Positions 22,421 to 34,520 are shown, counted from the stretch's first letter. The stretch is 64,000 bases of DNA from Macrothele yani (GCA_039090855.1 CM076991.1:73411349-73475348), one strand, 5' to 3'. The notes: generated from the letters alone by a model not told the origin. Numbers and translations: made by a program.

Positions 22421-23869
22421 TATATATATATACACATAATAAAAACATTCGTTACATGAATTAAAAACATTCGTTATAACCAAGCATTTAAAAAGAGGCT
22501 GTTTTTGGTACATTTTGTATTACATGTCAGGTTAAAAGTAATCAATCATAAACTGTTTATTAATAAATCTGAGGTAAATAATGCTTGTTAACTAAATCTA
22601 TAGTCAGCATGCAGATGTGAATGGGATCTGCAACAAGTAAAACTTTTAATTAATGTAAACATTAAAGTAACTGCAAAAAATTTGAAATTTCACACGTTAC
22701 ATTTGTTTTTTGTGCTGTTACGATAGCAGGTGTTAAACGTTTTTCAACTTCCTCTAAAGTAGTTTTTGAAATGATAATAGATGCGAAATAAATTTTAGGA
22801 TTTTCTAAACTTGTAATAGCAAGTCCATTTGAAATTGTTTTCTCTTGTGATTTCTTCATTCGCTTGACTGATCGTCATTCTTGCTCTGAATATTTTCCGC
22901 TATGTCCTTATGTGTGTTTTATCGATTCTACCGGTAACTCCTCACCAATATTCACATAATCTTGAAAAGAAACATGAGAGGCGATTGCACCTTTTACTCC
23001 CAGGTGACTCCAATTTCATCCTCTTTATCACTTTCATTTCCTCTATCACGATCTCATTTTCACATACGCCTTCATTGTTCTCCTGGAAGACTTTCCCCAA
23101 ACTGGCATGTCTCCAGCAGTTTTTTTGTTGTTTTTTTTAAACGGTTTTTCTGTTTCAAGACAGGGTTGCGTAGTACGTGCTATTCTAACGTCAATAACTG
23201 TTCTTCATCTCTTTGTAAATTAGTGAAAACTTTCCGAAGTATATTTGTTCTGTTAAAAACTTTCATATTTTCTATTATTCTCTGATCCGTTGGCTTCAGC
23301 TTCCTTGCAGTTTTCGAGACAAGACGGCGAACAGCTGTCGTTCTTAAAATTACTTAGTTGTGTAAGCCGTACGTCTGTGATAAGAAAAATTGTCTGCTTA
23401 TTTCATCGTTGATTGCTCGTTATCCAGGAAATGTGTGTGTTGGTTAGGTGGGAGACTGGAGGAAGTAAAAAAAGAACTGAAACATTTTTGTCTTTTTACA
23501 AACGGATTTGTCTGTAACGGGGAACCAAGGGGTGTTGTTGTCAATACAGGTATATTTTCCATTTTCTTCCGATGAAACATGGAAGGCTAAAAACTGAGTG
23601 AATGCCACTTATTCTGCATACAGATAAGGGTGCTGAATTTCGACATATGCATTTCTTCAAAAACTGTTTTTTGTAATATGCAGTTCAAAAACAAGGGAGA
23701 ATATTACGAAGTTCAAGGGATATATAAAAACTTCGGTTTATGTGGGGAACTTCGTATTATGCGAGCTCGTTATATCTGGGTTCGATTATGTATTATGTTA
23801 TATTATATTATATTATATTGTATTATATTCATCAAAAATAACTGAGAGCCGATTTTACTCCATTTGCAG
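22421..23869. other. AT-rich sequence upstream of BAMBI ectodomain exon
   Basis: No gene seen. This would be intron or 5' region of BAMBI. I searched it for a signal-peptide exon ending in a phase-1 donor and found none that I can support. TATTA-repeats occur at 23796-23830. Confidence 0.45.
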
Positions 23870-24196
23870 GTGAAATCCGCTGCTACTGCAACCATCCAGC
23901 ATGTGTGACTACAGGATACATGTGCAAATCGTATATCGGTTCGTGCTTTACAGAGCATTTCACACAGCCCAACCAGGATTTGTCCAGAAGTCGACATGGA
24001 TGCCTGGAGCTGCTTTCTTTCGAGAAGAAAACTCAGTGCCAAACGCCTAATGGTGCCGCTGCTGTCGTTGCTGCAGTGGAGAAAGCTTCTGCTTTGCCTT
24101 TGATCATCTGTTGCAAAGAAGATATGTGCAATTATATCAATACCATGGACATTAAAATTCAAGTGCAGACCAAGTCAAATCACACGCACTTAACAG
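23870..24196 (+). CDS. BAMBI: BAMBI, ectodomain exon
   Basis: Encodes the extracellular cysteine-rich domain of BAMBI, a kinase-less TGF-beta type I receptor-like protein that dampens BMP/activin signalling at the plasma membrane. The acceptor TTTGCAG ends at 23869; the exon opens GT GAA ATC, so a G from the previous exon completes Gly (phase 1). Residues GEIRCYCNHPACVTTGYMCK match the vertebrate BAMBI start of the mature protein, followed by a HGCLE turn and the CCKEDMCNY box typical of type I receptor ectodomains. The donor at 24197 (ACAG|GTTAGT) is also phase 1. Length 327 nt, exactly 109 codons. All cysteines expected of the fold appear present. The upstream exon with the signal peptide was not found. 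Confidence 0.92.
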
Positions 24197-24407
24197 GTTA
24201 GTCAAAATTCATGCTAGGGATTATACTAAGCTATTCTCAGTAACACGCCATTCTTATTCTCGACATTCCATAGCTCATCACTCATGTGAATATTTCGGGA
24301 AACAATGCGAGGTCCTAAGGGCACCCAGAATTATCCAAGGTACATCATTACATTATTGTCACTGGAAAAAGAATATTTTCCCACTCTAGTGTCATAGTGT
24401 CATATAT

Positions 24408-24463
24408 TTTTCTCAGTACCTAACTGAGAAAACTATTCTTTTCTCAGTTAGGTACTGAGAAAA
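24408..24463. repeat. Perfect palindrome, 25-bp arms, 6-nt loop
   Basis: Arms 24408-24432 and 24439-24463 are exact complements. They lie between two imperfect direct repeats (AAAGAATATT..CACTCT at about 24369 and 24461), suggesting a local complex rearrangement. Confidence 0.95.
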
Positions 24464-25050
24464 GAATATTTCCACACTCTGGTGTTAAGGTCCCTACGTA
24501 ACCAATTAAGGATAACAGTACATAGCACAAGTTGCCTTGTCATTTCATGTGCTTCTGCACTTCATGCGATCATACCAGAAATGTGCCTATTTTATCTGTT
24601 TCTAAAGAATGAATGCTTTTAAACCCGTAATTGATTACGGATTTTCATTTGTCATTCACTACGAAGAAATTTCAACCGTTTTCATTTGATATATCTCAAG
24701 TGTCTTCATTTCTATATAACAACAGAATAAAATTTCTGTGATAAAACAGGCATTGAACATGAAAAAAATTAGCATACATTGGTACTTCTGTTCAAAATTT
24801 CTTGCTAGTGAATGCACTCATCCTTAAAATCTTCGCCACTGTACAAAAGCTAATAATGAGACTGTTTATGCAACTAACATTTTTTTGAGGCGACCAAAAA
24901 GAGTTTTTCTGATGTATCACAGAATGCCCGAGCCTCCGAATGGCGTGGACCGTGTGGACCTTCTACCCGCATGTAGTCAGCAGAGGCAAAAATTACAGTC
25001 CAGATAAAAAGAGTTAAGTTTCTTCTTCAAAATATTGCTCTTATCACGAA

Positions 25051-26354
25051 TTATTGGTTTGGTTTGAATGAAATGTCCGGACAAAGGACCAGCACACGTG
25101 GACGGTGAGAACGGAAAAGTAGGACAACTTACCTAGGCAAAATAATACCCCTCGACATCCACACATAGTTGCCATCTGTCCGGCAAGGTCATGATCCCGG
25201 AACGAAAAAATCTTGTGGCTGGAACCCGAAGAAGTCATCAACTGCACGCTGAACATTGTTGTCTGTCGTGAACTGTTTCCCGGACAGGAAGTGATCCAGG
25301 GGACTTAACAGATGATAGTCTGTCAGAGATAAGTCCTTGTGATAGGCAGAATGAGGCCGTGCTTCATAGCCCAAGGCCCTTGTGTCAGCATCGTTCGTTG
25401 TGCGACATGAGGGCGAGCGTTGTCCTGGAGCAGAAGAACACCATGACTGTTGACCAAAGCCGGTTGTTTCTGCAGAAATTTCCGCTGCATCTTGTGTAAT
25501 TCAGCGATGTTTTCACCAGATAACCATTTTTTAGTGATGGATGATTTGGCCTCTTGCCAAGAAACTCCGATGAATTATCCGGCTGTGGACCACCAAACAA
25601 GGAATATCATCTCATTGGTGTGTAGAGGTGGCTCAGTATGCCGTCCAGCAGGCTGTGCCTTGCTTAACCATTGTGCATATCGTTTCCGATTATCATAAAG
25701 GACCCACTTCTCGTCACAGGTGACGATTCGATGCAGTAGACGTTCCTGTTTATTCCAGGCAAGCAGCGACGTGCAGACTTCCAAACGCCTAGTCTTGTTG
25801 GCAGTTGTCAACTTACGCGGCAGCCACATGTCCAGCTTTTTTACCTTACCCAGCGCAGCCAGACGCCGAACAACTGTCGTGTGGTGGACACCTACCTCTG
25901 CCTCTATCTCACGACACGTTTTTCGGGGTCCGCTTCAACCACACGTAACAGAACATCGTCAGAAACAGCAACAGGTCGGGGACCACGTGCTTCGTTTTGC
26001 AGGTTCGTATCGCCGAATCGAAACTTCACAAACCATCGCCGAATGGTTCGTTCTTTGGCTGTATTCTCCCCAAATGCTTTGTTAACGTTTCTAGCGGCCA
26101 TTACTGAAGAATGGCCCAGTTTAAATTCGTACAGGAAGATGACTCTTAAATCTGGCGTCTGCATGTTTCCTTTGCAAGCCACGTTACGTCCAAACACCAC
26201 ACCTGAACCTTGTTCTTCACACACGTGCTAGCTATTTATAGTAACTCTGTGACGTAATACCCGCAACACCTGTGGGTGGTTCCATTCCGCTGTGGTGGGG
26301 GCCTGTCTCCACTGCTCGTTCGCGCCGAACGTTTCCTTCGCACTAACCCAATAG
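25051..26354 (-). mobile_element. mariner (cecropia/SETMAR-like) transposon, old copy
   Basis: Degenerate inverted ends: TTATTGGTTTGGTTTGAATG at the left and, on the other strand at the right, CTATTGGGTTAGTGCGAAGG. The size of about 1.3 kb is normal for mariner. Boundaries are approximate because the TIRs have diverged. Confidence 0.75.
25110..26180 (-). pseudogene. mariner transposase (SETMAR-like), multiple frameshifts
   Basis: Reads in order on the minus strand: LRVIFLYEFKLGHSSVMAAR (HTH 1), VVEADPEKRVVR then VHHTTVVRRLAALGKVKKLD (HTH 2), RIVTCDEKWVLYDNRKRYAQ (first D), EMIFLVWWSTAG, a QDNARPHV segment near 25400 (second D) and SLTDYHLLSPLDHFLSGKQF (third D). The reading frame changes at least three times and there are internal stops, so it is inactive. 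The family is the one domesticated as SETMAR in primates. Confidence 0.8.
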
Positions 26355-27334
26355 TAACAAAACACGTTTTACATTTTCTGCTTATCTCGGTTTCTTCTCA
26401 GGTTGAAAAATTTCTACGCTAAAGCATGAAAATATTTTTGTAACTTTTTGTTCCTGTAGCATATTTTCTTTTTATGAATAATCGAGAATATGCAGATAAG
26501 AAATAGGTCACTGAGATATTTTCAATAATTACCTAGCAGATGTTAGTACTGATTTTGCTCTTATGGCATTCCAAAAGTGGCGTCCCTCCTTTTTGTGTCG
26601 TCTCCAAAGAGAAATTTAAACATGCGTGGCATTTGCATTTCTCATTTCTTTGTGTTACAAAGGGCGGAATAGCAGGCAGGTGATTAAGGAAAACATTCGT
26701 TTGATTTATCACAACCATACTGTTTATAACACAGCACCGAAGACAGAAAGAAACTGTAACATATGTGTTTTTGTGCTGTCAACAGATTCGTATTGGAATA
26801 GAAATGAAATTTTCATGTTTGGCATTTTTCCGCTTCGTTTTTGAAACTGAGCTTCATTTTTCTCAGATCTGAGCTTTAGATTAATGTTACATTAGATTTA
26901 TAATCCATTCATGAATTTCTTACCCTTTTAAACGTGAATGTCAATAGATAGAAACTCTTTCTCTGTTTACGTGCACTTTGGTAACGCAGAATAAACTTTA
27001 TCTATCAAGTGATATCTTCCCCACCCTCACCCGCACCCCTTATTTTATGTTAATTTTGAATGAAATCAACAGAACAAGAGAAAAACAATTCACAACGATT
27101 TTCAAGAAAGATGTTTTTAGCGTATGATGAATGGAACGCATTACTAGTATAGCGCAGTTTTTCAACAGCGCGGGTCAGCGAACGAATCCCGAATCAAATG
27201 CGAGACAAGAGAATTAGAAATCACTCACCTTAAAGCAATAAGTCAGCTTCCAATTTTATTACAAAATGGGAAACATCGGTTTAATTCATCAACGGTGTAA
27301 AAAGGACAATCCTCACTTATAGACATATACATGG

Positions 27335-29006
27335 AAGGGACATCTCAGTAAGGGAAGAAAACAGATTATGGCTCTGAGAAAAGAAGATGGTTCTATAACA
27401 AGAAATAGAGGCGAAATTTTGACAAGAGTGAAAGATTTCTACTCCAAATTATATGAAAGGGATGATACATGTACTCCAGACATCATGAAAGGTACCAGAG
27501 TTCTTCCAGTCCTCCCAGCAGAAGTTGCTCATGCAATCAAGAACATGAAGCGGGGGAAAGCTCCAGGAGAAGATGGAATTACTATAGACATCATACAAGA
27601 AGCAAGTGGAGAAATTGAAACAGTACTCGCCCAAATTTTCACTCGATGCCTTAATGAAGGGAAGATTCCCGAGGATTGGAACAATGCTACAATGATCCTG
27701 CTACATAAAAAAGGTGACATTGAGGATCTCAGGAACTACAGACCTATCAGCCTCCTATTAGTGGTTTATAAAATCTTCACTAAAGTTCTTTCACACCGCT
27801 TGAAGGTAACACTGGACATGGCTCAACCGAGAGAACAAGCTGGATTCAGGAGTGGCTACAGCACAATAGATCATATCCACGTACTGAGAGAACTAATTGA
27901 AAGAGCGAGGGAATATGAACTTCCATTGTGCATGGCTTTTATCGATTATGAAAAAGCCTTTGATTTGGTGAAACCATCAGCAGTTACCACGGCTCTGAAA
28001 TCCTGCGGTATTGAAGATGCATACATTAATATTATTAATAACATCTATGAAAATGCAAGTGCAAAAGATTCGGCTGTTTGAGAATACGACACACATAAAA
28101 ATTGGAAAGGGAGTGAGACAAGGTGACACCATATCTCCGAAGCTCTTTAATGCCACATTGGAAAATGTCTTTCAATCACTGAACTGGGAAAACAAAGGGA
28201 TAAAGATTAATGGAGATTATCTAACCCACCTTCGTTTTGCTGATGACGTAGTCATTTTTGCAACTAGCCCATCAGAGCTGCAGAGTATGATCCAGGAACT
28301 TGCTGACAAGAGTAAAGAAGTGGGATTAAAAATGAACTTTCAGAAGACAAAAGTGATGTTCAATGCTTTTACAAGAAATGAAGATTTATCGATTGATGGA
28401 GAAAAACTGGAGATAACAGATACATATGTTTATCTTGGACAGCAGATATCAAGTGAGGGTCACATTGATGAAGAAATTAATCGGCGTACAAAACTTGCCT
28501 GGAGAGCTTTTGGAAGAAACAGCATAATTTTCAAGAGCAATATGCCATTATGTCTTAAAAGAAAAGTGTTTGATCAATGCATCTTTCCAGTGCTTACGTA
28601 TGGTGCAGAGACGTGGACCTTAACTAAAAGAGACATACAAAGGCTGCAGACAACTCAAAGAAGCATGGAGAGGTGCATACTTGGTATAACCAGGAGAGAT
28701 AAGAAGAGGAACTCGTGGATCCGAAAAATGACGAGAGTGGAAGACATCATGATCAGAGTTAAATCCCTGAAATGGCAATGGGCTGGACAGACCATAGATG
28801 GACAGCCGAAATTTTAGATTGGATTCCAAGGGACAGGAAAAGACCCAGAAAAAGACCACATGGGAGATGGGTGGATGAAATTCGTAAATATGCGGGAGTG
28901 ACATGGAGGAGACTGGCAGAAGACAGACCGTTGTGGAGGAAACTTGGGGAGACCTTCGTCCAGCAGTGGATTGATAATGGTTGACAATGATGATGATGAT
29001 GATGAC
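27335..29006 (+). mobile_element. RTE LINE, 5'-truncated copy
   Basis: Matches the RTE element at 52771-55960 from about its position 54270 onward at roughly 95% identity and ends in a GAT microsatellite (28987-29005). The endonuclease part is missing because of 5' truncation. Confidence 0.92.
27368..28980 (+). pseudogene. RTE reverse transcriptase, truncated and frameshifted
   Basis: Carries RT blocks LHKKGDIEDLRNYRPISLL, AFIDYEKAFDLV, RQGDTISPKLFNATLE and LRFADDVVIFA (catalytic FADD), then the C-terminal YLGQQISSEGHIDEEINRR and KSLKWQWAG region. A one-base insertion near 28064 shifts the frame. A 16-bp deletion at about 28791, between GGAC repeats, shifts it again before the RKRPRKRPHGRWVDEIRKYA tail. 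The 52.8 kb copy lacks both lesions, so each is private to this copy. Confidence 0.88.
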
Positions 29007-29083
29007 ATGGAACAGGTTTCCTAGAACAGTAATTGCGAAGCGTAAACATAGTTAGGCCGTTGCACTCATGTTTTACAATGGCG

Positions 29084-29956
29084 GACACGCATAAAAATCT
29101 CAGCGTCCATTACTCTCCACTCCACTCACAACACTGAATGTCTCGTTGTCAGCTCTTTCACACGCGCTCGTACATCGTTCAATATATTCTCCAGTTAGTA
29201 GAATGTGGCACATTGCTTGGCATCTGTCGCTATTCGTATTGATCACGGCGTGTTTCCGCAATATTCCCACTCGGCAGGTGATGATGGCAAGAAACAAGGA
29301 TCAGTCGATGGCTGGAGTCTCATAACTGCTCTGTAGGTTTCAAGCATACCCTTCGGAAGTGGTTTGGTTAGGACGTCAGAAACCATCTTCTTGCTCTAAC
29401 AATATTTCACTTTAATTGTTGAAGGGTAAAGACTTCTTATGAAGTGGATTTTAACATCGAGATACTTCACTCTTGAATGCGCCTTTTGATTCTTTATCAA
29501 ACTAACGCAAACATTATTGTCCTCAAAAAATGTAGTGCGTTTGGTTTGAGAAACATGTAGATCATTTAATAGGTCTCTCATCCATACGATGAATTTAGAA
29601 GCATTTGAAGCTGCAATATAATCAGCTTCTGCAGATGAGAGAGATACAGCTCTGTTTCTTGCTGTTCCAGGCAACAGTAGTGTCTTCCAATTTTATGATT
29701 TTACCAGTAGTTGACTTCCTGTCTTGGGTATCACCTCCATGGTCCGCATCAACATAAGTTGATAGATCAATGTTAGTTTCACAATTGATGTATAGTTTGT
29801 TGGTTGAAGTTGCTTGAAGGTAATTTATTACCCTTTGTAAAGTCCTTCAGCGTTTTCACGCGCGCTCATACATCGTTCAATATATTCTCGAGTTGGTAGA
29901 ACGTGGCATGTTTCTTGACATCTGCCGCTATTCGTATTGATCACGGCGTGTTTCCA
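29084..29956 (-). mobile_element. Copia LTR retrotransposon, large internal deletion
   Basis: Two direct repeats, about 29155-29260 and 29851-29956, are roughly 88% alike and start (minus strand) TG then GAAACACGCCGTGATC. They look like LTR pieces in the correct positions on either side of an RNase H remnant on the minus strand. Gag, protease, integrase and most RT are deleted, with the right LTR joined directly to the RNase H region. The outer end of the left LTR is uncertain. Confidence 0.75.
29330..29850 (-). pseudogene. Copia polyprotein, RNase H C-terminal remnant
   Basis: Minus-strand pieces follow the end of Ty1/copia polyproteins: VINYLQATSTNKLYI, STYVDADHGGDTQDRKST, then VSLSSAEADYIAASNASKFI, FFEDNNVCVSLIKNQ, HSRVKYLDVKIHFI and KMVSDVLTKPLPKGM. 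Several frameshifts and a stop after VKYC interrupt it. The YVDAD and SSAEADY boxes carry the RNase H acidic residues. Confidence 0.85.
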
Positions 29957-31727
29957 ATACTCACCAGGGGTTTAGCGAACAAATTCAAATTGGAGTGGTG
30001 CCGAAAAATGTTTTTTTTTTTTTTTGAGGGGGGGGGGGGAGGGGAGTAGTCAAAATACTTCAGGGGTGTTGGATGAAAGGAAATTTTATAGTGAAATACT
30101 TCGTATTTGAATGTTGGATTAAAATTCCGGTGAACTTTAAAATTGAGAGAACTGTTGAAATTAAATGTGACGTTAGATTTATGATTATATGTTAAGAATG
30201 GTTAAAACCAGCAATCTTTCTTCCCAAACTGCACACGCCTTTTTTTTTTTTTTTTTTTTTTTTTGTGGAGTTTTTATTTTTTTATTAAACAAAGCAACTA
30301 AGTATTAACATGAGGTGCTGAAACAGAAGATATTGATATTTTCACAAATCTTGCGTGTGCTGTAATTATTCAGAAATATATCTGCAAAATTTGTAGTATT
30401 CTAAAATGAAGAAATACGTTCGTATACTGTACACCTTGTGATTGCAAGAACTGACTTTAATCATAAGCTTTAAACAAAAAAAATAAAAAATAATAAAAAA
30501 GTTTGACTCTTGTCCACATAGACTTAAAATTAAAAAAAAAATTGCATCACGGTAGAAGATACTTCATGGCAAAGCTGAGGTATTCATGTAAAGGTTAACT
30601 GGTACTCACAACTCTTCTAATACCTTCAAATGGAGGGGTGTTGAAGTTTCTTTTGCAGGAATCTGTCTGAAGAAATTTAGGGAGGTGTTGAGGATGTGTG
30701 TATAAATCCCTAGACTCGTTCTTCGATGTCAAGAGTAGAGAGAGTAGAGAGGGAGGACAGTTTCTTCACACAAAAGTAACGAAAAGGTCGTCCGCGCCGA
30801 TTTTTAATTCAAAGCTATATTGATAATCAGGTAAAAAAGTTAGGAGCAACGAATGCATGTCAGTTTACAGAATGTAATCTGTTTCTGGATGAATCAAAGA
30901 AAAACGTAAGAAGGCTTCCTGTAATAAGATGCAAATACTATACCTGTAGAATTTGTGTCCTCACTTTCGATGACACCTCATCCATAACGTCCAAACCATA
31001 TAGTACTTATTTCGGTCTTTAGAAATTGCCGTCAGTAATAATACTGAACAACCTTTCATATAACATCACAAAAAATGTCAACCTAACCTTGGTCGTAACT
31101 TTTGTTTTCTTGTTGGTTCTTACAATTTTCAAAGTACATCCCGAGAAAAGTGGCGAATGACTCTGCTAATTCGAATTGATGGGTTGCTTTCTGCATGCTG
31201 TCGTCCGCAATAATATCTCGGAGTTTTCTGAGTGATGCTTTCAGTTGTCTTTTGACTTCGTGAATAGCAATAACCTTTCGACTAAGTTAACACTCTGCTA
31301 CTGGATGCCGGTGTACTGTGCAACAATGGCGGCTCTCACGAGTTTCTTACAATCGGAACGGGACGATTTTTTTTTTTTTTTTTGTCCGTTTCATTGTTCA
31401 CGATGAAGTAAAATGCGTTGTACATAGCTGAAATACTTCAAGGTGCGCGTAAAACATGTTCAACCCGTCATTTTATTTCTCCTGTTCAACATGTGTTATT
31501 TCTTCTTGCCTTGTGCAGTATTCATTTTGTGTTTATTTGCAAAGCTTATTCTTAGATCCTGTCATCGTTAAATATCTGAAATATATCGAAGACAGACATT
31601 TCTGTCTAGCTGTAAGACAAAAGTTCTAATTCCGGAGGATAGAAGTAAAAACTATAAACGCTTTAAAAATGATGGAAAGGAGCCCGATGTTGGTGGCAAG
31701 CTCAATTTAGTTAAGTAATGCTATATA

Positions 31728-33265
31728 CACTGCTGGACAATTGCTAAGGACGGATCATAAACGGCTATATAGCGCATAAAAAAGTGAGTGTGGTTGGATG
31801 CCAAGTGAAATAAAATGTCAGAATGCCAGGACATTACAAGAAAGACATTTTATTGTGCTATGAAATCCAGAAGGCTTTGGAACGTGTTCAAGGGACAAAC
31901 AGGCCATTTTGTGCAGAATACGTAAACGTGAAAAAAATGCAATTACCGTCCGCAGGCGTTCCGGCGTAAGATGTCAATACGGGATATGGCCACCATGGAG
32001 GGCGATGCAAGATTCCACACGTCGTGTCATGCTTTGCACAACATTATCAAGCAGCTGTTGGGGTAATTTATCCCATTCCTCTGTCAGTGCACGGATGAGG
32101 GTGTCGTTGTTTATTGGAGGGCATTGGCGACCAGCAAGACTCCTCCCCAAAGCATCCCACACATTTTCAAGGGGATTCAGATCTGGAGAACGTGCTGGCC
32201 ATACGAGGCGTTGAATATCCTCGCTTTTAAGACACTCCTGGACAGCGACTGTTCGATGACATGTTGCGTTGTCGTCCATGAAAATGAATCTATCACCGAC
32301 AGCACCACGGAACATGCGAACATGAGGTAGCAGAACATCATTAATGTATCGTTGGCCAGTCATAGTCCCAGTTGGAAACACATAGAGAGACGTACGGCCA
32401 TTGATCATGATGCCAGCCCATACCATGACGCTACATGTCGGATATCGGTCCCTTTCCTGTATGTTTGCTGGACAATATGCAGTACCACTATCACGCCAGA
32501 TCAGTTGTCGTCGACAATCAGACGATAGACTGTATCTACTCTCATCTGAGAAGAGGACAGCAGACCAGTCGTTATCAGTCCAATTGCGATGTTGATGGCA
32601 CCATTGCAAACGGGCGGTACGGTGACGTCTGGACAATGGGATGCACACAACAGGACGGCGGGCGTATAGTCCTCCTTCATGCAAACGTCTGGCAACAGTT
32701 TTTCGGGAGATCCGCTTGCCAGTAGCAGCCATAAACTGATTTGCTACCTCACTAGCTGTGCTGCGCCGGTGTCTTTTTGTTGATAGCACAATGTACCGAT
32801 CTTCTGCAGGTGTCGTACTACGAACACGACCTCCCCCGTGACGTTTGCTACACTCTCCATTTGTTTGAAATGATTTCCAAAGCTTTGAAACAACACTGTG
32901 GCTGACGTCGAACTCCCTGGCAACATCTGTTATTTTTCGCCCTTCTTCAATCTTGCCAATAATACGGCCACGCGTAAAATCATCTAGGTGATGTCGGGAA
33001 GACATACTGAAAAGTGCGAGTTCGTCAATTGATTCTTTACCTTTCAACTTTGCGTTTGAACAACAACGGTCCTTACGCGTCAAATCCTTTATATCTCTTA
33101 TCAGCGATATGACGTCACGAACAAGTTCGGCAATCCAAAATTTGCATACGCACAACACGTCTTACTGTATCCCGCACTTATGCTAATTTCCACATTTTCC
33201 TGCCTTTCATTTTATGGTTGCTATCGTTGCTATTGCCATCCGTCCTTAGCAATTGTCCGGCAGTG
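31728..33265 (-). mobile_element. Tc1-like transposon with intact transposase
   Basis: Inverted ends of about 28 bp (CACTGCTGGACAATTGCTAA left, CACTGCCGGACAATTGCTAA on the opposite strand at the right) flanked by TA. At 1538 bp it is complete, and it encodes one uninterrupted transposase. Confidence 0.95.
31974..33005 (-). CDS. Tc1-like transposase, intact, 343 aa
   Basis: Cut-and-paste DDE transposase. I chose the ATG at 33005 (MSSRHHLDDFTRGRIIGKI) because it places the HTH at the normal N-terminal position; the frame stays open 51 codons further upstream without family resemblance. Domains: first HTH around residues 10-55 (DVAREFDVSHSVVSKLW), second around 65-120 (ISRKTVARRLHEGGLYARRP), catalytic core from about 140. 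Triad: D in LFSDESRYSL, D in FMDDNATCH and E in LNPLENVWD, with 34 residues between the last two (DD34E). Length is usual for Tc1. No stop or shift is seen, so this copy may be active or recently active. It lies antisense within the BAMBI intron. Confidence 0.92.
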   Translation of the reverse strand: MSSRHHLDDFTRGRIIGKIEEGRKITDVAREFDVSHSVVSKLWKSFQTNGECSKRHGGGRVRSTTPAEDRYIVLSTKRHRRSTASEVANQFMAATGKRISRKTVARRLHEGGLYARRPVVCIPLSRRHRTARLQWCHQHRNWTDNDWSAVLFSDESRYSLSSDCRRQLIWRDSGTAYCPANIQERDRYPTCSVMVWAGIMINGRTSLYVFPTGTMTGQRYINDVLLPHVRMFRGAVGDRFIFMDDNATCHRTVAVQECLKSEDIQRLVWPARSPDLNPLENVWDALGRSLAGRQCPPINNDTLIRALTEEWDKLPQQLLDNVVQSMTRRVESCIALHGGHIPY

Positions 33266-33333
33266 TATATGGAAGTGTTATATGGAAATATTTAAACTTT
33301 ATATAAACTACACCAAGCCAACAGAAGTACCAC

Positions 33334-33416
33334 TTTGTGATTCACCCTTACTCCGTCATTGGTGTGGGGTGATAAGAGTGCTGCCCGTGAATTTGCACTG
33401 TAAATAAGTTATAATT
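33334..33416 (+). repeat. Dispersed repeat shared with 63687-63766
   Basis: About 85% similar to the segment at 63687-63766 (TTCACCCTTACTCCGTCA, GGTGTGGGG, then CCGTGAATTTGCACTGTAAA). Unknown family, non-coding. Confidence 0.8.
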
Positions 33417-34225
33417 TAACCTTAGTAATGCCATATCTTAAGAAAGTGTGACATACATCTGGAAATAACTTTGCAACTCCTGTTCAACAAATATCTTTTT
33501 AATACCAAAATTCGTTGAACAAGTAATTATTTGGCTTTATAAGTGTGACCGACTTAACTAACTTATTTCGACAATAATTGCTATCTTATCCAAGATTTTC
33601 AACCTACACAGTATCTTATAAATATTTGTATCTTATTAATGATTATTAATACAATTATTTTTCAAAAAAATGCAAAATTCTATTCCATTCCATTATGTGA
33701 AAATTACTTGCAAGTACCATTGTTCGCCTTTCCTTTTAATGTTCAAGCATAAATGTGTTCTACCTGACATTACTTTTGTTACCCTAACTCTGGCTTTTCC
33801 CTAATCACGAATTTTAGTGAATTTCATAAATTTCAGCTTTAATTCATTTTAAATTCCAAAACCAACTAACTGTGATCTGACATTGTTTGAGATGTTGACA
33901 ATCCCATTCCAGCTATCAGAGAAATAACGGATGCGCTACAGAGCATGCGAAAATCATGAGAGAGGAAGAATGTTAGACTTAGGTTCCTCTGGTTCCATGG
34001 TTCATCCTGCTCTGTCAGCTTCGTGAGGGCCTTAGTGCAGGACTTCATTTCATCGGGTGGATCTCGTCCATTTTTCTCTTGCTGGGCTTGAAACTTTGAC
34101 TCCTTTAAATAAAGTCTGCTGACTTCTCACTTAATTCATCATCTCTTTTCTCTCTAACAAGTTAAACTTTTCTCCAAAACTTCTGTACTCGTACGGCAGG
34201 GCACTAAAATTTCATTACCCTAAGG
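33417..34225. other. Intronic AT-rich sequence
   Basis: No gene that I can assign. A minus-strand open frame at 33866-34048 looks coding-like (SCTKALTKLTEQDEPWNQ), but I do not recognise it. Confidence 0.4.
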
Positions 34226-34520
34226 CAGTGTTTCCCCAACTTTTTTCTCTGGGCCACACTTTGGAATAAAAATTTGTTCGAGCCACACCGAATTTTTTAT
34301 TGATGAGAAATACATTACGCCCGCTCACCCCAAAAGCAACTCCTAGCAGTGTTTGTTCAGAATAAGTAATTAAATTGTTCTAGAAATTATCATTGCAGTC
34401 GCCATTTTTCAACAATACTAAATATAAATCTTAATACATCAATGCGATAATAACAGATTGTCCTTAAATCTTCCCTCCATATTTGCCATCTTCTCTCGCC
34501 GCACCCTTTGGGAACCACTG
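34226..34520. mobile_element. hAT-like MITE, 295 bp
   Basis: Ends CAGTGTTTCCCC and, on the other strand, CAGTGGTTCCCA, typical of hAT elements. An 8-bp target duplication with one mismatch flanks it (CCCTAAGG at 34218-34225 and CCCTATGG at 34521-34528). Non-coding; needs a hAT transposase elsewhere. Confidence 0.85.

Noticed and set aside
23630..23845. BAMBI signal-peptide exon
   Set aside because: An ATG frame precedes the ectodomain exon, but it lacks a hydrophobic core followed by a phase-1 donor, and it runs into TATTA repeats.
32953..33158. Upstream 51-codon extension of the Tc1 transposase
   Set aside because: The open frame continues, but the residues do not resemble the family and the ATG at 33005 matches the usual start.
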